Below, piece after piece: positions 12,201 to 21,529 of a stretch of 64,000 nucleotides of DNA (position 1 is its first letter; every line of letters begins with the position of its first letter). Below the pieces are notes generated by a model. It saw only the letters and a list, made by a program, of their open reading frames with translations. It was not told the DNA's origin and ran no database searches. The stretch comes from Prochilodus magdalenae (lineage: Eukaryota; Chordata; Actinopteri; Characiformes; Prochilodontidae). The stretch lies in the NCBI GenBank assembly GCA_024036415.1, contig JAMWET010000554.1, positions 310,501 through 374,500 of the forward strand, in the 5' to 3' direction. A program made the translations under genes and the position numbers.

Positions 12201-13540
12201 GACCAAAAGAAATGTCCAAAAATTACTTAGAAGCAAAGAAGACCACTGGGTTACATTAAAAGTAGTTTTTTTTACTTCTCATGTAAAGTTATTATTTTGG
12301 AGATAGCAGCGATGGTACTGTGGATCACTAAACAGTCTGGTGCAGTATGATGCAGACATATGGAAACGGGGAACTGGTATAAAACTTATGAAAAATGCAA
12401 AAACAAATTTTTTTTTTAAAAAATACACATGGTTGACTTGAGGTTTTCCATGCTTTGTCAGCTCAATTTAAGTTTAATTATTAATATACATCCATAAAGT
12501 TATTTTTTCCCAGTCTTCCTCCAATCACATCTTACAATGTGAACTGATAGAGTTGTCATTGTCACATTTTGTGTACTTTTCTGCATTAATGTTGTTATCA
12601 CAGAAACGTGATAGCATTACAGACCCTGGCTTTTGGACCTGCTGATAACTGTCTGGATGTCAAAAGTCAAAGCCATTTTTCATCTTTGGTCCCAACCACA
12701 CACTCCGTTTCCTTCTGTTACACGTTTCCACTGTGTGATGGCCCATCCCAGATGCCTCCAAGCCCAGAGAAGTTGATGCTGCTTCTGGACATGGTTAACC
12801 TAAGGCTTCTGATATGCACAATAAAGTTTAAAGTGGCATTTGCTATCACTGAATGACAGTTCTTGATGCAGTGCTGTCTGAAGCATTGGAGAAGATGTGT
12901 GTTCAGTTGAGGCTCATGCCAACGTTGCAGTGAAATTCCTCCCGACTCCTTAAACCATTTAATGATATTTTGCACTGTACAGTGCATAAATGAATTGAGG
13001 TTTGCCAGACAAAACATGAAATGTCATGGGTTCTTATTTTCTGCAGTGAAATGAAAATCTATGAAACATTGCATTTGCATTCTCCATACTTTCTGATAGA
13101 ATTGTTTTATGCCTTTATGGAAAACAAAACAAAACAAACAAAAAACAACAACAAAAACAATTTCAATGTCAAAACAACAGCAATTTCTGACATATGCAGG
13201 TTAGTTGTGTTCAGATAAGTACGAAACAAAATAAAGTAAACTGAGGATTGGCAAAACAAGTCAATGCAGGCAATATTGTCAGTGAACTAGAGACATTTAT
13301 ATTTTTATTTTCACTTCTAAGACTTCTAGAAACAATACACATACATATTTGAAAGGAAGCTCACTTGGTCCAACGCTAGCTTAAATCTAAGATAGTTTGA
13401 CACCAGTTATTTACCTTCACATTGTATTTCTTCCTGGCAGCGCCAACTTTGAGGGCGAGGTAACATAGCATGAAAAAGCTGTAGATGTAGGTGAAAATGG
13501 CGTAGCCAAAGTTGGCGGGCAGGACGTCCAAAACCTCCAT
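5721..13540 (-). CDS. MGST3: Microsomal glutathione S-transferase 3 (four coding exons)
   Basis: MGST3 is an integral membrane enzyme of the MAPEG family in the endoplasmic reticulum and mitochondrial outer membrane. It has glutathione transferase, peroxidase and leukotriene C4 synthase-type activities. The minus-strand CDS joins 13415-13540, 11334-11456, 10972-11044 and 5721-5821, giving 140 aa with GT/AG junctions throughout. The MAPEG signature FNCIQRAHQNTLEVYP is at residues 54-69 and GYYTG at about 103-107. Hydrophobic segments are at about 11-30, 72-83, 85-104 and 115-138. Human MGST3 is 152 aa; this one ends in LLGVF and lacks the C-terminal Cys pair that I recall as acylated in mammals. 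The start is the first methionine in a frame that matches family N-termini. Intron 3 is 5.1 kb and full of repeats. Paralogue (3a or 3b) not determined. Confidence 0.93.
5865..6360 (+). repeat. Dispersed repeat 'B', copy 2 (MGST3 intron 3)
   Basis: It matches the copy at 8685-9040 over its 5' part (CAGCTACTACTAAAATATGG, CTCCAACCACACAATCTAAA) and the copy at 1640-2860 over its 3' part (CTTAACCTGCAGTGGAG, AAAAGGGGAACTAGA). Non-coding; family not identified. Confidence 0.55.
6402..6610. mobile_element. MITE 'C' copy, right end decayed
   Basis: It begins TATATCATCACTGTCCAATG, the terminal inverted repeat of a short-element family found repeatedly in this window. The interior shares CAGCTGCTGTTTACACTG and GGTTCCATTGACTTCCATTG with the copy at 55186-55446. 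The right terminal repeat is not recognisable. Confidence 0.6.
6825..6985. repeat. Dispersed GGGGCCC-containing repeat
   Basis: Paired GGGCCC-rich words (CAGGGCCC, GGGGCCCA, AGGGCCCAGAA) and an end reading GCTGCTACGCCCCTG match a common interspersed fish repeat as I recall it. No coding potential; family not assigned. Confidence 0.35.
7022..7535 (+). repeat. 22-bp AT-rich minisatellite
   Basis: The unit CATATACCCATATTCTATAT plus TA repeats with variants over about 510 bases inside MGST3 intron 3. The small open frames here only reflect the repeat. Confidence 0.9.
7690..7800. mobile_element. MITE 'C' fragment
   Basis: Shares GCCCTCTCCTGTAAAGTAG, TATTTTGGAGACG and TTTGGACAG with the right half of the full family copy at 55186-55446. 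Truncated and diverged. Confidence 0.4.
8685..9040 (+). repeat. Dispersed repeat 'B', copy 3 (MGST3 intron 3)
   Basis: About 350 bases closely match the first part of the copy at 5865, including GAATCACTTACACAGCTACT, CCATTAACCACCACCAC and CATCCTCTACAGAGAACC. It ends near the GGAATTATGCAGTTCATC landmark. Confidence 0.55.
9168..9371. repeat. Facing ATA and TTA microsatellites
   Basis: An (ATA)n run at about 9168-9200 and a (TTA)n run at about 9339-9371 are inverted with respect to each other about 140 bases apart, so they could pair as a stem. Short open frames across them are artefacts. Confidence 0.8.
9990..10345 (+). mobile_element. Possible LINE 3' end
   Basis: The words CTTCAAACACCAGCTGAAGA, TTCAAAAAGCACTTAAACGA and GCTCTGGATAAAAAGTAGAT occur in the order expected for the 3' end of fish L2/Rex-type LINEs. 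The final GCTCTGGATAA...CTGTAAATG motif is also the tail of the SINEs in this window. Diverged and without a usable frame. Confidence 0.35.
10972..11044 (-). CDS. MGST3: MGST3 coding exon 3
   Basis: Encodes residues 84-107 (TVASVLGVIWVTSRFSYAWG then YYTG) and the first base of codon 108. The acceptor is TGTAG and the donor GTAAGA. It corresponds to the third membrane segment. Confidence 0.93.
11334..11456 (-). CDS. MGST3: MGST3 coding exon 2
   Basis: Encodes residues 43-83, from YPTMYSDKEDVFNCIQRAHQ to ALVYP. It has a GCAG acceptor and a GTGAGT donor, phase 0 at both ends. It carries the glutathione-binding MAPEG signature. Confidence 0.95.
11861..12035 (+). repeat. Direct repeat 'D', copy in MGST3 intron 1
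   Basis: It shares GACAATGTATTCATAAACAT, TGTAAATAATTCTGACT and AGCTTGATGAC with 14222-14432, with small insertions between them. The two copies lie on either side of MGST3 coding exon 1. Confidence 0.6.
12172..12315. mobile_element. Decayed MITE 'C' copy
   Basis: Contains GATTTCATTATGAATGGACC, AAATGTCC and ATTTTGGAGATAGCAGCGAT, diverged versions of the MITE 'C' interior and right end. Terminal repeats are not intact. Confidence 0.4.
12600..13010 (-). pseudogene. Tc1/mariner-type transposase remnant
   Basis: On the minus strand, words such as AGGCAGCACTGCATCAAGAA-like sequence, GGGCCATCACACAGTGGAAA and CAGGTCCAAAAGCCAG follow the order of a Tc1-type transposase gene common in fish and frogs. 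No continuous frame survives. The minus open frame of 99 codons at 12718-13017 covers only a piece, and the catalytic aspartates cannot be placed. It sits in MGST3 intron 1. Confidence 0.5.
13415..13540 (-). CDS. MGST3: MGST3 coding exon 1
   Basis: Encodes residues 1-42, beginning MEVLDVLPANFGYAIF and ending ARKKYNVK. The donor GTAAAT follows at phase 0. ARKKYNV is a conserved MGST3 loop after the first membrane segment. Confidence 0.92.
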
Positions 13541-13740
13541 TGTTTCGTGCACGGCTGGGTCGCTTATCCACGAACTCTCCTGCACAATCAGGACGCTTAT
13601 AAGACACGGAATAAATGCAACCTCACGGTGGTTTAACAGTTTGTCTGTGCAAAGGGGAACGGCAGCAAATGTTACCACGGGGACACGCGAAGTCTCGCGA
13701 TAACACCAGTACGCAAACACGGAGGTGCGTTCACTAAGCA
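13541..13740 (-). promoter_or_regulatory. MGST3: MGST3 promoter / 5'UTR with TCTCGCGA motif
   Basis: This CpG-containing stretch lies directly upstream of the MGST3 start codon. TCTCGCGA at 13693-13700 is the core of the palindromic motif found in many TATA-less vertebrate promoters and bound by BANP. The minus strand also has a possible splice acceptor (TTGTGCAG) near 13580, so a separate 5'UTR exon cannot be excluded. Confidence 0.4.
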
Positions 13741-14221
13741 GTCTTATTGTTGGCGGTGACTCTCACGACGGAGGTGTGTCGTTAAATAAGACAACATGTT
13801 GGTGTAAAAAGAGAGAAAATTAGGCTTCTCTGATAGTTATGACATTTCTATCTACAGTCGCTGTTACATTAGTTCAGTTTGGACGTGTCTAACAGATCCC
13901 GACGGTTTGACCAACTGGTACTTTCGACACAAACAAGGCACAGAAAAAACCCTCCGCTATAATCTGCTCTCGTTTTCAACCCATGGTGATTGTGGTTGTC
14001 GTGTGGCTGTCAGACATGCCGTTTATGTTGTGCAATGTGTTTAAAACACCGTCCCTTTTTAATGGCAAAAGGTTTAATCCCACTGTGCTGAATGTGTACA
14101 CAGGCTGAATCACAAATTGCGCCCTGCTAACTGTGAAGTGCAATATGGCCATTCTCTGCACCCATATAGCTCATTATCTGTGAAGTACATTGTCATTCGC
14201 ACTGAATAATCTTAAAACAAT

Positions 14222-14432
14222 CAGACAATGTATTCATAAACATTAAATTCTCGTTGGATGTCTGGTTCTATTTACGGCTACTGTAAATAATTCTGACTAC
14301 TGTAATTCTTACTCTCTAAATGGCTTTTTACAGCTTGATGACATAATTTTGCAAATTCTGGAAACAGAAAGTGTCACGTTTTAAAATTCTACTTTAAATA
14401 TTACAGTTCCTATAGAAAACTGGTCTAATCTA
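14222..14432 (+). repeat. Direct repeat 'D', copy upstream of MGST3
   Basis: Second copy of the sequence at 11861-12035, in the same orientation, including ACATTAAATTCTCGTTGGAT and TACAGTTCCTATAGAAAACT. It lies in the MGST3-RSRP1 spacer and is probably a transposon-derived repeat. Apart from this, 13741-14940 shows no feature I can support. Confidence 0.55.
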
Positions 14433-14949
14433 GGGTTAATCTAGGGTTAGTTGATTCTATGTATTGACCGCATAGCTGTCTAAAACTGTACCCTATTCAC
14501 TATTTACACCCTCCATATTATAATGGTGTTTGACAACATACTCAGAAAATTAACCTCTATATTTCCACACATACAAGGAATTTGTCACACATGAGTCGCA
14601 CACGTATGAGATGTAACATACACTACTAAACAGCCCAGACAAGCACACCGACTATGTATTTCACTTAGGGAAAAATACAGTAAAATAGAAAATATAGTAT
14701 CAAGTATACATATCTTGTATAACGATAGTGTAAATTTGAATGCCATGTGCCATAGCATGCGGTTTACTGATTCAACGTGTGCTGGAGTGGGACAACATAT
14801 ACATGTAGAAACATCCTGCAAATTAATAAATAGTATTAATTAAATTATAATAATATGTTAATACACTTATCACCAAAACTATAGTTGTACCTAGAAGGAG
14901 GTGTGGGATTGCAGTGCTGTTGGGAAGGAAGATAAAGGTTACCAGGACC

Positions 14950-15318
14950 AATAAATGATAAACATTTTATCTAAATACCAATATATGCACATGTTTATTA
15001 TGTTTATTCAGTCCTTATCTGCGGATATCTGCGCTCCTTGCACAGTTATTTATTATCATTGCACTTATTATCTTCGCAAGGTTTACGTTTTTTTTAAGAG
15101 TCTACAATTATATCTGTATTTTTTTGTATATTTCTTGCCTCCTTGTGAAGTCTGATATATATATCCATAGTGAACTATACTGTGTATAGTTTATAGTTTA
15201 ATAGTTAATAATATTGCTGAGCTGGTACCTACCCACTTAGGTTTCATACTGTACAACCCTTTTTATTTTTGTTTTGTTTTACTGTGCTGTATTGTGAAAT
15301 TGCTGGTGGCTGCTAAAT

Positions 15319-15376
<58 letters not shown>
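14950..15376 (+). mobile_element. LINE-like 3' end with ATCT microsatellite tail
   Basis: The segment ends TATTGTGAAATTGCTGGTGG followed by an uninterrupted (ATCT)n run at about 15319-15376, the form taken by some fish LINE tails. No reverse-transcriptase motif is present in this truncated piece. It abuts the RSRP1 promoter. Confidence 0.4.
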
Positions 15377-15377
<1 letters not shown>

Positions 15378-15399
15378 GTATTGAATGTACTCCATACAG

Positions 15400-15490
15400 C
15401 AGATGGGGGCGGGGCTGAGGGGCGGGGCGACGTTAGAGAACCTTCTGGAAGTTTCCAGCTCATTCGCTGCCTGTGACGTAGTCAGCGTTT
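15400..15490 (+). promoter_or_regulatory. RSRP1: RSRP1 proximal promoter, GC boxes and CRE-like site
   Basis: Two identical Sp1-type GC boxes (GGGGCGGGGC) lie at 15406-15415 and 15419-15428. TGACGTAGTCA, a CRE/AP-1-like dyad, starts at 15474. The region is CpG-rich against an AT-rich background and directly precedes the inferred 5'UTR exon. No TATA box is evident, so initiation is probably of the GC-rich type. Confidence 0.6.
15438..15455. promoter_or_regulatory. RSRP1: Perfect four-unit heat-shock element
   Basis: The sequence GAAccTTCtgGAAgtTTC has four alternating nGAAn/nTTCn units in exact 5-base register, the consensus for trimeric HSF binding. It lies between the GC boxes and the RSRP1 first exon, about 150 bases before the first splice donor. 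HSF1 regulation of RSRP1 is inferred from this site alone. Confidence 0.65.
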
Positions 15491-15608
15491 CTTGCTGTTG
15501 AGGTTTAAACCTGACTCACATTCCAGAAGCGACGACGGTCGGCTCACATCGCCTTCTCCGCTCTCTTCACAAACTACAGCAGGACTTTTTTCGACGACAT
15601 ACTGAAAG
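15490..15608 (+). other. RSRP1: RSRP1 5'UTR exon 1 (approximate start)
   Basis: A GC-rich stretch ends at the donor AAAG|GTATAA (15608/15609). It has no ATG, so translation begins in exon 2. The matching acceptor TTCTGCAG lies at 16880-16887, giving a 1.3-kb first intron. The transcription start is a guess. Confidence 0.5.
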
Positions 15609-16895
15609 GTATAAGATGGATATGTTTGTTGTGGGAACAGTGACTGTTCGGTGTTTTTACTTCATAAGTTTGATTTCAAATCGAAGAAAGGTCGCTTTGT
15701 TGTTGACATGTTAGCTTAGCTCAGCTCGCGGACACAACACCAGCTCCTTTGTTTCTCGATAACCCAGGTCCTTTCTAGAATTTTCTGTTAGCTTTAGTGT
15801 AATATTGGTGTTGTTAGTGTTATTGGTTAGCCAGCTTTATATTTGTGGATTAAATAATGTGTCTATAAAGCCACGTTGTTGTCTAGCCTAGGTTCGGTAA
15901 GCTAGCCTGAAGGTAACGTTGGCGTTACGTGTCTTTGGTGAAGTGACTCACTGCTTGGTAGATCATTGCTCGCTAACGTTGTTTGTTGGTTAGTTAGGTA
16001 ACACACATGTAACGAAACAGAAGGAAACAGCGGTGTTAATGTCTCCACCATGGTTTAATGTTAATCTCCGCATCGCAGAGAAACATTTTGGCTCAGACTT
16101 GCTTAGTTATAGTATTATTAATAGTGGTGGTGGTGATCGAATCATTGGTTGCTGTGTTTGTTTGCTTAGCGATTTTAACAGTGTCTGATTTTATATGAAA
16201 TGTTTAAAAACTGGCTTTATCTTGCCCAAGGACTACAGGTACTTCGCGGTGAGGGGATTAAAAAACGTTGTAAGGCCAAAAAACCTCAAACTGATTGTAA
16301 TCCTCTCAAAATGACTGTATTGACCTAATCCCTTTGTTCCCGACTCGGATCAATTCATTTTCGGTGGATTTCGCCTTTTGAAGTGGTGAAGAGATTTTGC
16401 TCTGGTCCATTGTTAGCTGTTGCGCAAGCGAGCAAACTGGGTGGAGTTTGTTACACAAGCTGACCTATTTTGGTCTTGCTGTGCCAGAACATTCCCCAGT
16501 CAGCTGTTTATGGTAATGCAGTCCTTTCCACAAACCTAATGCTATTAAAAAAAACAAAACAAAAATATTTTTAAACATGCTCAGATAGGTGTGAATTCTT
16601 CAATTTTACATTCAAGCTCTTTAAATTGCATGTCAGATTCTCAGATGTTTGTATCAGTTTTTCTACTTACACATTTGAGTTCTTGGAAGTTTATGTTTTT
16701 AATCAATATCTTATCAGTAAATGTGGGGCTTTTTATATAGAAATTGCACCTGGTCAGAAAAAGTGCAGCAAAATATTTTGCTCCATATTTTGACGTTTCT
16801 CTCTAAGCAACAGATTTATGTTCTTGTTTGCATCTCGTACACAAGTATTTACATAAGTAATGGTTTAAAATGTATCATGTTCTGCAGATCTGACT

Positions 16896-17502
16896 ATGAG
16901 GACTGAGGAAAGTGGCCAGGCCCACCAGGCTCGTGCCAGTGAGGGAATGCGGCTAATTTTTGACCAGGAAACCAACTCTTCTCGCTCAGTTAGTCGCAGC
17001 AGCAGCACGGACAGTTCCTACTCCAGCAGCCAGAGCAGTGGATCCGGCTATGGGTCACGCGGATCACGTCGACGACATCGGCACAGGTCCCGTTCCTCCT
17101 CTTCTGACAGTGACTCCTCGTCAGATAGCCGTTCCCGCACACGTTCGCGCTCTCATCCACGCTGCCATCGTGCTTCAGACAGATCCCGCTGCCGGCACAG
17201 GCGCTGCTCCCCTCCCCGTCGCTACCGGGCCCGTTCTAGGACCTTCAGCCCCTCTCCAGATCGTTCATCCCGCTACGGACGCAGGCACAGAACATACTCA
17301 CGCTCCAGCAGCCGCTCTTCCTCACGCGGGCGCTATTATAGGCGCAGGTCTCGCTCACGATCCGCAAGCTACAGGGGAGTTACTCGCAGGTTTGTGGGGA
17401 AGTACAGGTGCAGATTCTCCCCCTCACCTAGGAGGACTAACAGAGGCTACAGGAGCAGATCAAGATCTCTGGAACGGTCGGCTGTTCGTCTTAGCCAGAA
17501 AG
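16896..17502 (+). CDS. RSRP1: RSRP1 coding exon 1 (RS domain)
   Basis: Encodes residues 1-202, beginning MRTEESGQAHQARASEGM, and the first base of codon 203. The donor is AAAG|GTAGGT. A second, overlapping open frame across the same bases comes only from the low-complexity RS coding. Confidence 0.93.
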
Positions 17503-19561
17503 GTAGGTATTTGTAGGACTGGTTCACTTTCATCGTTTGTTTTAGACTAGTGGTCACCAGCTGTTGTACTGTTGATGGAGTATTGGCCCCAGCCATAACT
17601 GGTTGATTAACTTGATCTTCGGCATTACTAATTTTGTGTGTATCTATGTATCCTTCCTTTATTTTACCTTCAGGTACATGCAGAGTTTCACAGACAGTGT
17701 TCTCTCAAATCTCTCCACAGAAAAAAAGGATCTCCTGAACATTGCTAAAGAGAACGCGCAAAAGCTACTTGGTGTACAGAACCTGGAGCTGCCTGCCAGT
17801 GTGAGGCCTATGGAGCAACAAACAAAGGAGCAAGAGAAGAAAGAGTGTAACTCTGAAGAAAGGGTGACTGCAGACACAATGCCCCTAAAGAAACCAGCAC
17901 AGGTGGGTGTTGCACACTTGCATGTACATGCCTTTGTAACCAGGAGCCAGTAAAGGGGGGGCAAGTAATATAACGTAGTAGGTACAATTGAGGTACCTGC
18001 TTTGGAGACAGTGCTTAAGTTTAAGATGAATGCATGCTTTTAAAGAGAGTCGTTTCACCCTGTGCTATGGTGTCATATTTGCTCTGTGTAAACCAACCTG
18101 GGTCATCGTATAAATTATCTCCTCAGACATGATTGTTTTTGGCTGATGGATATAATGGAACCGTGATGTCAAAAATATTGACCACCAACCGCTACATACT
18201 GTCATGACTGGATTAGGTAACGGTAAAAACAAGAGTATGTAAGTGTGTGTGTAAGTGTGCAAGTGTGTGAGTGCACCCCTGTGCATACAAGAGTATTTTT
18301 TTAACCATCCTTAATAATTGCAGGACCGCTTCAATTGCTTTGTTTTTGTATCGTTTCTGTTCCTGTAGATCACATGACAGTGGTCTGCACTCCTCCACCC
18401 CTTGGAGTAGGAGATCATTTGACTTGAGTGGCAACATTGGGTTTTCAAGAAGGTTTAAAAGCTTAAATTGCACAAAGGTCAAGTAACATCAGTGCAAATA
18501 TTATTACTAATAGAATTTCATGTAGGGTAATTACAATGTATTTACTGCACATTATTTTGTCATGACATTGCATTTATTAATTTCCACACATACTTGTAAT
18601 GCTATTTCAACACATACACCATATACGTAAATATCTCAGTTAGAGCTGCAGGATTTGATAATGTTAACTTGCTGATGGTTGAACTGGGTGCGTTGTTATT
18701 TACCAGAGTCATCCTCGAATCTGTGTGTCTGAAGAAACTCAGGCGTACGGACTGGCTATTAGTGGCCCTTAAATCAGAAGAACAGCCCCTCTCCCCTCTC
18801 TCCTCGTATACCAAAGACAAGTCTGCGCCCATAGCGCTGGATGGGGGTTTGGAAAAAATCACTTTTACTGCATCATCCTCCTACTCAGAGAAGGATTCTT
18901 TCTTTTGTTTTTATTTTTTGGTTTAATACATTTTATGCTTCCTGTATTGATAGAATTGTCTTTGTCAGCTGCACAAACTTGTTGGAGATGGAACAGTGTC
19001 AGACTCATGGCCTTCTTTAAGTAGACCTGTTTGCTTTAAACGATTTACTATGCACGTAGTGAAGGTTCTGTTAGATAGAAGAGATATACTAAAACTTGCG
19101 TATTTTTTTTTCTTCGTAAATGTAACTTTTCTTATGTTCCTGTTTCTGTAGGACAAAAGTGTGATGCCTGAAGATGACAGTGCTACCAGGACGTCCCCAT
19201 CAAGAAAACCAATTACCTTCAGCGTCTATGTAAGTCTTTAGAAGCTTGGCAAATGATGCGTGTGCATTGAATAATCTACTGCATAAAATTTTAATTTTGA
19301 CAGTAATTTATAGAAAGCTCTGGATCTACATGAGTTCAATTTGCATTGCGCACAGCAAACACTTGCAGAGCAAATGTAAATGTGACCTAAAACTATTCCT
19401 TCCTTCCTGTTTGTCCTCAGAACGCTGTCGCCAAACCATCGAGCAGCCCAACTTACTATGTGGGGGAAAGTAAGGTAACATCGAGAGCAGACAGCGTGGG
19501 GAACAGGAAGCCTTATGGACAGTGGGTCCCTGTCAAGAAATCTTCCCCTAAGAAATACTGA
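16896..19561 (+). CDS. RSRP1: Arginine/serine-rich protein 1 (four coding exons)
   Basis: RSRP1 (C1orf63 in older human annotation) is a vertebrate nuclear RS-domain protein thought to act in pre-mRNA splicing. The CDS joins 16896-17502, 17721-17902, 19152-19229 and 19421-19561, giving 335 aa (human about 290). Residues 25-200 are an extended Arg/Ser-rich domain. Exon 3 onward carries the family-specific C-terminus: KDLLNIAKENAQKLLG near residue 206, NAVAKPS at 290-296 and PYGQWVPV near 320. These match the human LLEIAKTNAAKALG, NSVAKP and PYGLWIPI segments and distinguish it from SR splicing factors. It has no RRM. The start is the first ATG in the exon, eight bases after the acceptor. The exon order and junctions are all GT/AG. 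Confidence 0.92.
17721..17902 (+). CDS. RSRP1: RSRP1 coding exon 2
   Basis: The acceptor CTCCACAG precedes AAAAAAAGGATCTCC. It restores the frame as SQKEKKDLLNIAKENAQKLL and ends KKPAQ before GTGGGT. A nearby alternative acceptor at 17673 would add 47 bases and break the frame. Confidence 0.92.
19152..19229 (+). CDS. RSRP1: RSRP1 coding exon 3
   Basis: A 78-base symmetrical (phase 0/0) exon after TTTCTGTAG, encoding DKSVMPEDDSATRTSPSRKP then ITFSVY, with donor GTAAGT. Skipping it would keep the frame. Confidence 0.9.
19421..19561 (+). CDS. RSRP1: RSRP1 coding exon 4 with stop
   Basis: After TTGTCCTCAG it encodes NAVAKPSSSPTYYVGESKVT and continues through PYGQWVPVKKSSPKKY to TGA at 19559-19561. 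This is the conserved RSRP1 C-terminus. Confidence 0.94.
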   Translation, partial: NAVAKPSSSPTYYVGESKVTSRADSVGNRKPYGQWVPVKKSSPKKY

Positions 19562-19785
19562 TCCTTCATCCATCTTTAGATGGGAGGGCTTCATGGACCC
19601 TGTAAATACTGTAAATAGCCTGTACAGGGGGAATTGGGAGGGGTAGTGGTCATCGCTGTTTCATCAGACATGTTTTCTTTCAGATGTAAAGTGGTTTAAG
19701 TTGGAGGAAGACATGAGGAGTCCTAACAGGTGGGAGTAACTGTGTATATAGTGGTGTTGTGTTTTGTGCTGTTGAGAGATTTCTA

Positions 19786-19791
19786 AATAAA
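19786..19791 (+). promoter_or_regulatory. RSRP1: RSRP1 poly(A) signal (AATAAA)
   Basis: AATAAA lies 225 bases after the stop codon in a 3'UTR without other features, followed by a TGTGTGT-like downstream stretch near 19832. Confidence 0.7.
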
Positions 19792-20019
19792 GAATCTATG
19801 AGATTTAAAGTGTCTGGAGTCTTTATCTACAAATGTGTGTATTGGCGTGGAGGAATAATCAATACAACAAATGTAGAGCCACATGCTGGTTCAATACATA
19901 GTATTGTCTGCAATCACAGTATTACGGCTGGACCTGGCAAAACTTCTTATTTTTTATTATTTGGGCCATTTGTGGTTCCACACAGGAGTTAGTCTTTCAC
20001 TCGGACAGAGAGGGAAAAA

Positions 20020-20120
20020 AACACATCTGCCTGGAGCGTTGAGCAGCCTTAACTGTGGTGCTCGAGGAGCAGTTGGGGGTCAGGTGCCTTGCTCAAGGAC
20101 ACTTTGGTCATTACTGTCAG
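20020..20120 (+). repeat. Dispersed repeat fragment (GAGCAGTTGGGGGT type)
   Basis: The words GGAGCAGTTGGGGGTCAGGT and CTTGCTCAAGGACACTT recur at 42240-42295. This motif is widespread in fish genomes. Family not identified. Confidence 0.45.
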
Positions 20121-20224
20121 TTTAGGAAACCTTCCCTCCAGCTTACATACTGTGATCAGGATCATGGGGTGATTACATACTAAGAGTGGCAAGGCCAGGC
20201 GTCCATGTGATGTATACTGGAATA

Positions 20225-20600
20225 GTTTAAAATGGCTTTATGGACCACTTTAGTTCTACAGTTACAAACTGTTTCTCTGTATACGTATACTTACCCCTTA
20301 CTCTTCAATGGTCAGGAAGCCCATTCTTAGTACTGCAGCGACACTGACATGGTGCTAGTGTGAGCAGATCAGACACTGCAGTGCTGCTGGAGATATGAAA
20401 CGCCCAGTCCATTCACTGTCCACTCTATTAGACACGCCTACCTTTCTGGGCCACCTTGTAGATGTACAGTCAGGGATGATGGCTCCTCTGCTGCTGTACA
20501 GTTTGTGTTGATCATCCTCTAGTCCTTCATCCGTGGTCACAGGACACAGTTGGCCAAATAGATTTTTTAGTCCAGCAGTGAGACAGGTATTTAAAAAGTC
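20225..20600. mobile_element. Inverted-repeat element, copy 2 (partial)
   Basis: Carries the left arm and centre of the element at 930-1575: TTCTACAGTTACAAACTG, GTGAGCAGATCAGACAC, TTAGACACGCCTACCTT and GGTCACAGGACAC. The right arm is missing. Confidence 0.55.
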
Positions 20601-20618
20601 CATCAGGGGCTGCAAAGC

Positions 20619-20750
20619 ATGAGTAGAGCTAATGTTCCTGTCTGCTTCAAAGCCACAACCATCATCCCAAGCCCAAAGAAATCCATCATTACATGCATAA
20701 AGGACTACCGTCTCATCGCTTGTCTCATAAATCCTGTCTCATATAAAAGA
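20619..20750 (+). pseudogene. LINE reverse-transcriptase fragment
   Basis: The frame reads NVPVCFKATTIIPSPKKSII followed by KDYRLIACLINPVS. This matches the finger region of L2/Rex/CR1-type reverse transcriptases (consensus like TTIVPVPKK and DYRPVALT). Truncated on both sides. Confidence 0.6.
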
Positions 20751-20818
20751 GGAGTCTTCCCAGCAGAACATGCCTACCAGAACATGACTGCTCCTGACTT
20801 CTAGCCCAGATCGATATA

Positions 20819-21227
20819 CTAGTGGTTATTATTCCATCAGCTCCCTCCATCCCTCTAGCTCTTTCTAGATAAGCATGATCAATGGCCTAGTAGCTTTATT
20901 CATTCAGACTTCTCCTCCAGTGCAATTAAAAAAAATTTATATATATATAATATATATAATATATATATACTGTTTACAGCCACATACTACAAAAAAGTAC
21001 TGCTCTTTGTACAGTAGGATATGTGCAAAGAGCAGTATCTAAGTATGTGGCTGTAAATATATATATATATATATATATAGATATATATATATATATATAT
21101 CATTTTTTTATTTTTTTTTACTGCACTGGAGGAGAAGCCTGAATGAATAAAGCTACTAGGCCATTGATCATGCTTATCTAGAAAGAGCTAGAGGGATGGA
21201 GGGAGCTGATCGAATAATAACCACTAG
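20819..21227. repeat. 409-bp near-perfect palindrome (long hairpin)
   Basis: The outer 104 bases of the arms match with only about two mismatches; both ends read CTAGTGGTTATTATTC going inward. Inside are AT-rich segments, a further inverted pair TTTACAGCCACATACT / AGTATGTGGCTGTAAA, and an innermost stem TACTGCTCTTTG / CAAAGAGCAGTA. The whole unit can fold into one hairpin with little loop. It has no coding frame. It could be a foldback MITE; target-site duplications are not obvious. Confidence 0.85.
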
Positions 21228-21529
21228 GTGGCGGTATCGTTCTGCAGAAGAAAACAATCAAGACGCTTCAAAAAAACTAAGGGTAATGGAGCGTTCATGT
21301 GGCTTCGAGAATTCTTGTACAAGTGAGTTGTAGTTGAAGAGACAGCTCTTCAGTGTGATAAACATCAGCAAGAAATATGGGTTTCTATCACGGCTGAGTT
21401 GATTGGTGGTACATTAATAATATTTTTCCTGCTCACTCTACATAATAATATTTATACCAACATCTTTATTTGTCCACCACCATACTATCCATAATTGTAC
21501 GAGCGAATTGTGCATCGCTTGCCATGTTA

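Noticed and set aside
16960..17550. Second open frame of 196 codons across RSRP1 exon 2
   Set aside because: It is the +1 shadow of the Arg/Ser coding sequence; only the RS frame continues correctly into the next exons.
17603..17720. Alternative 5' extension of RSRP1 coding exon 2 using the acceptor at 17673
   Set aside because: It adds 47 bases and shifts the frame into an early stop; the acceptor at 17720 restores the conserved protein.
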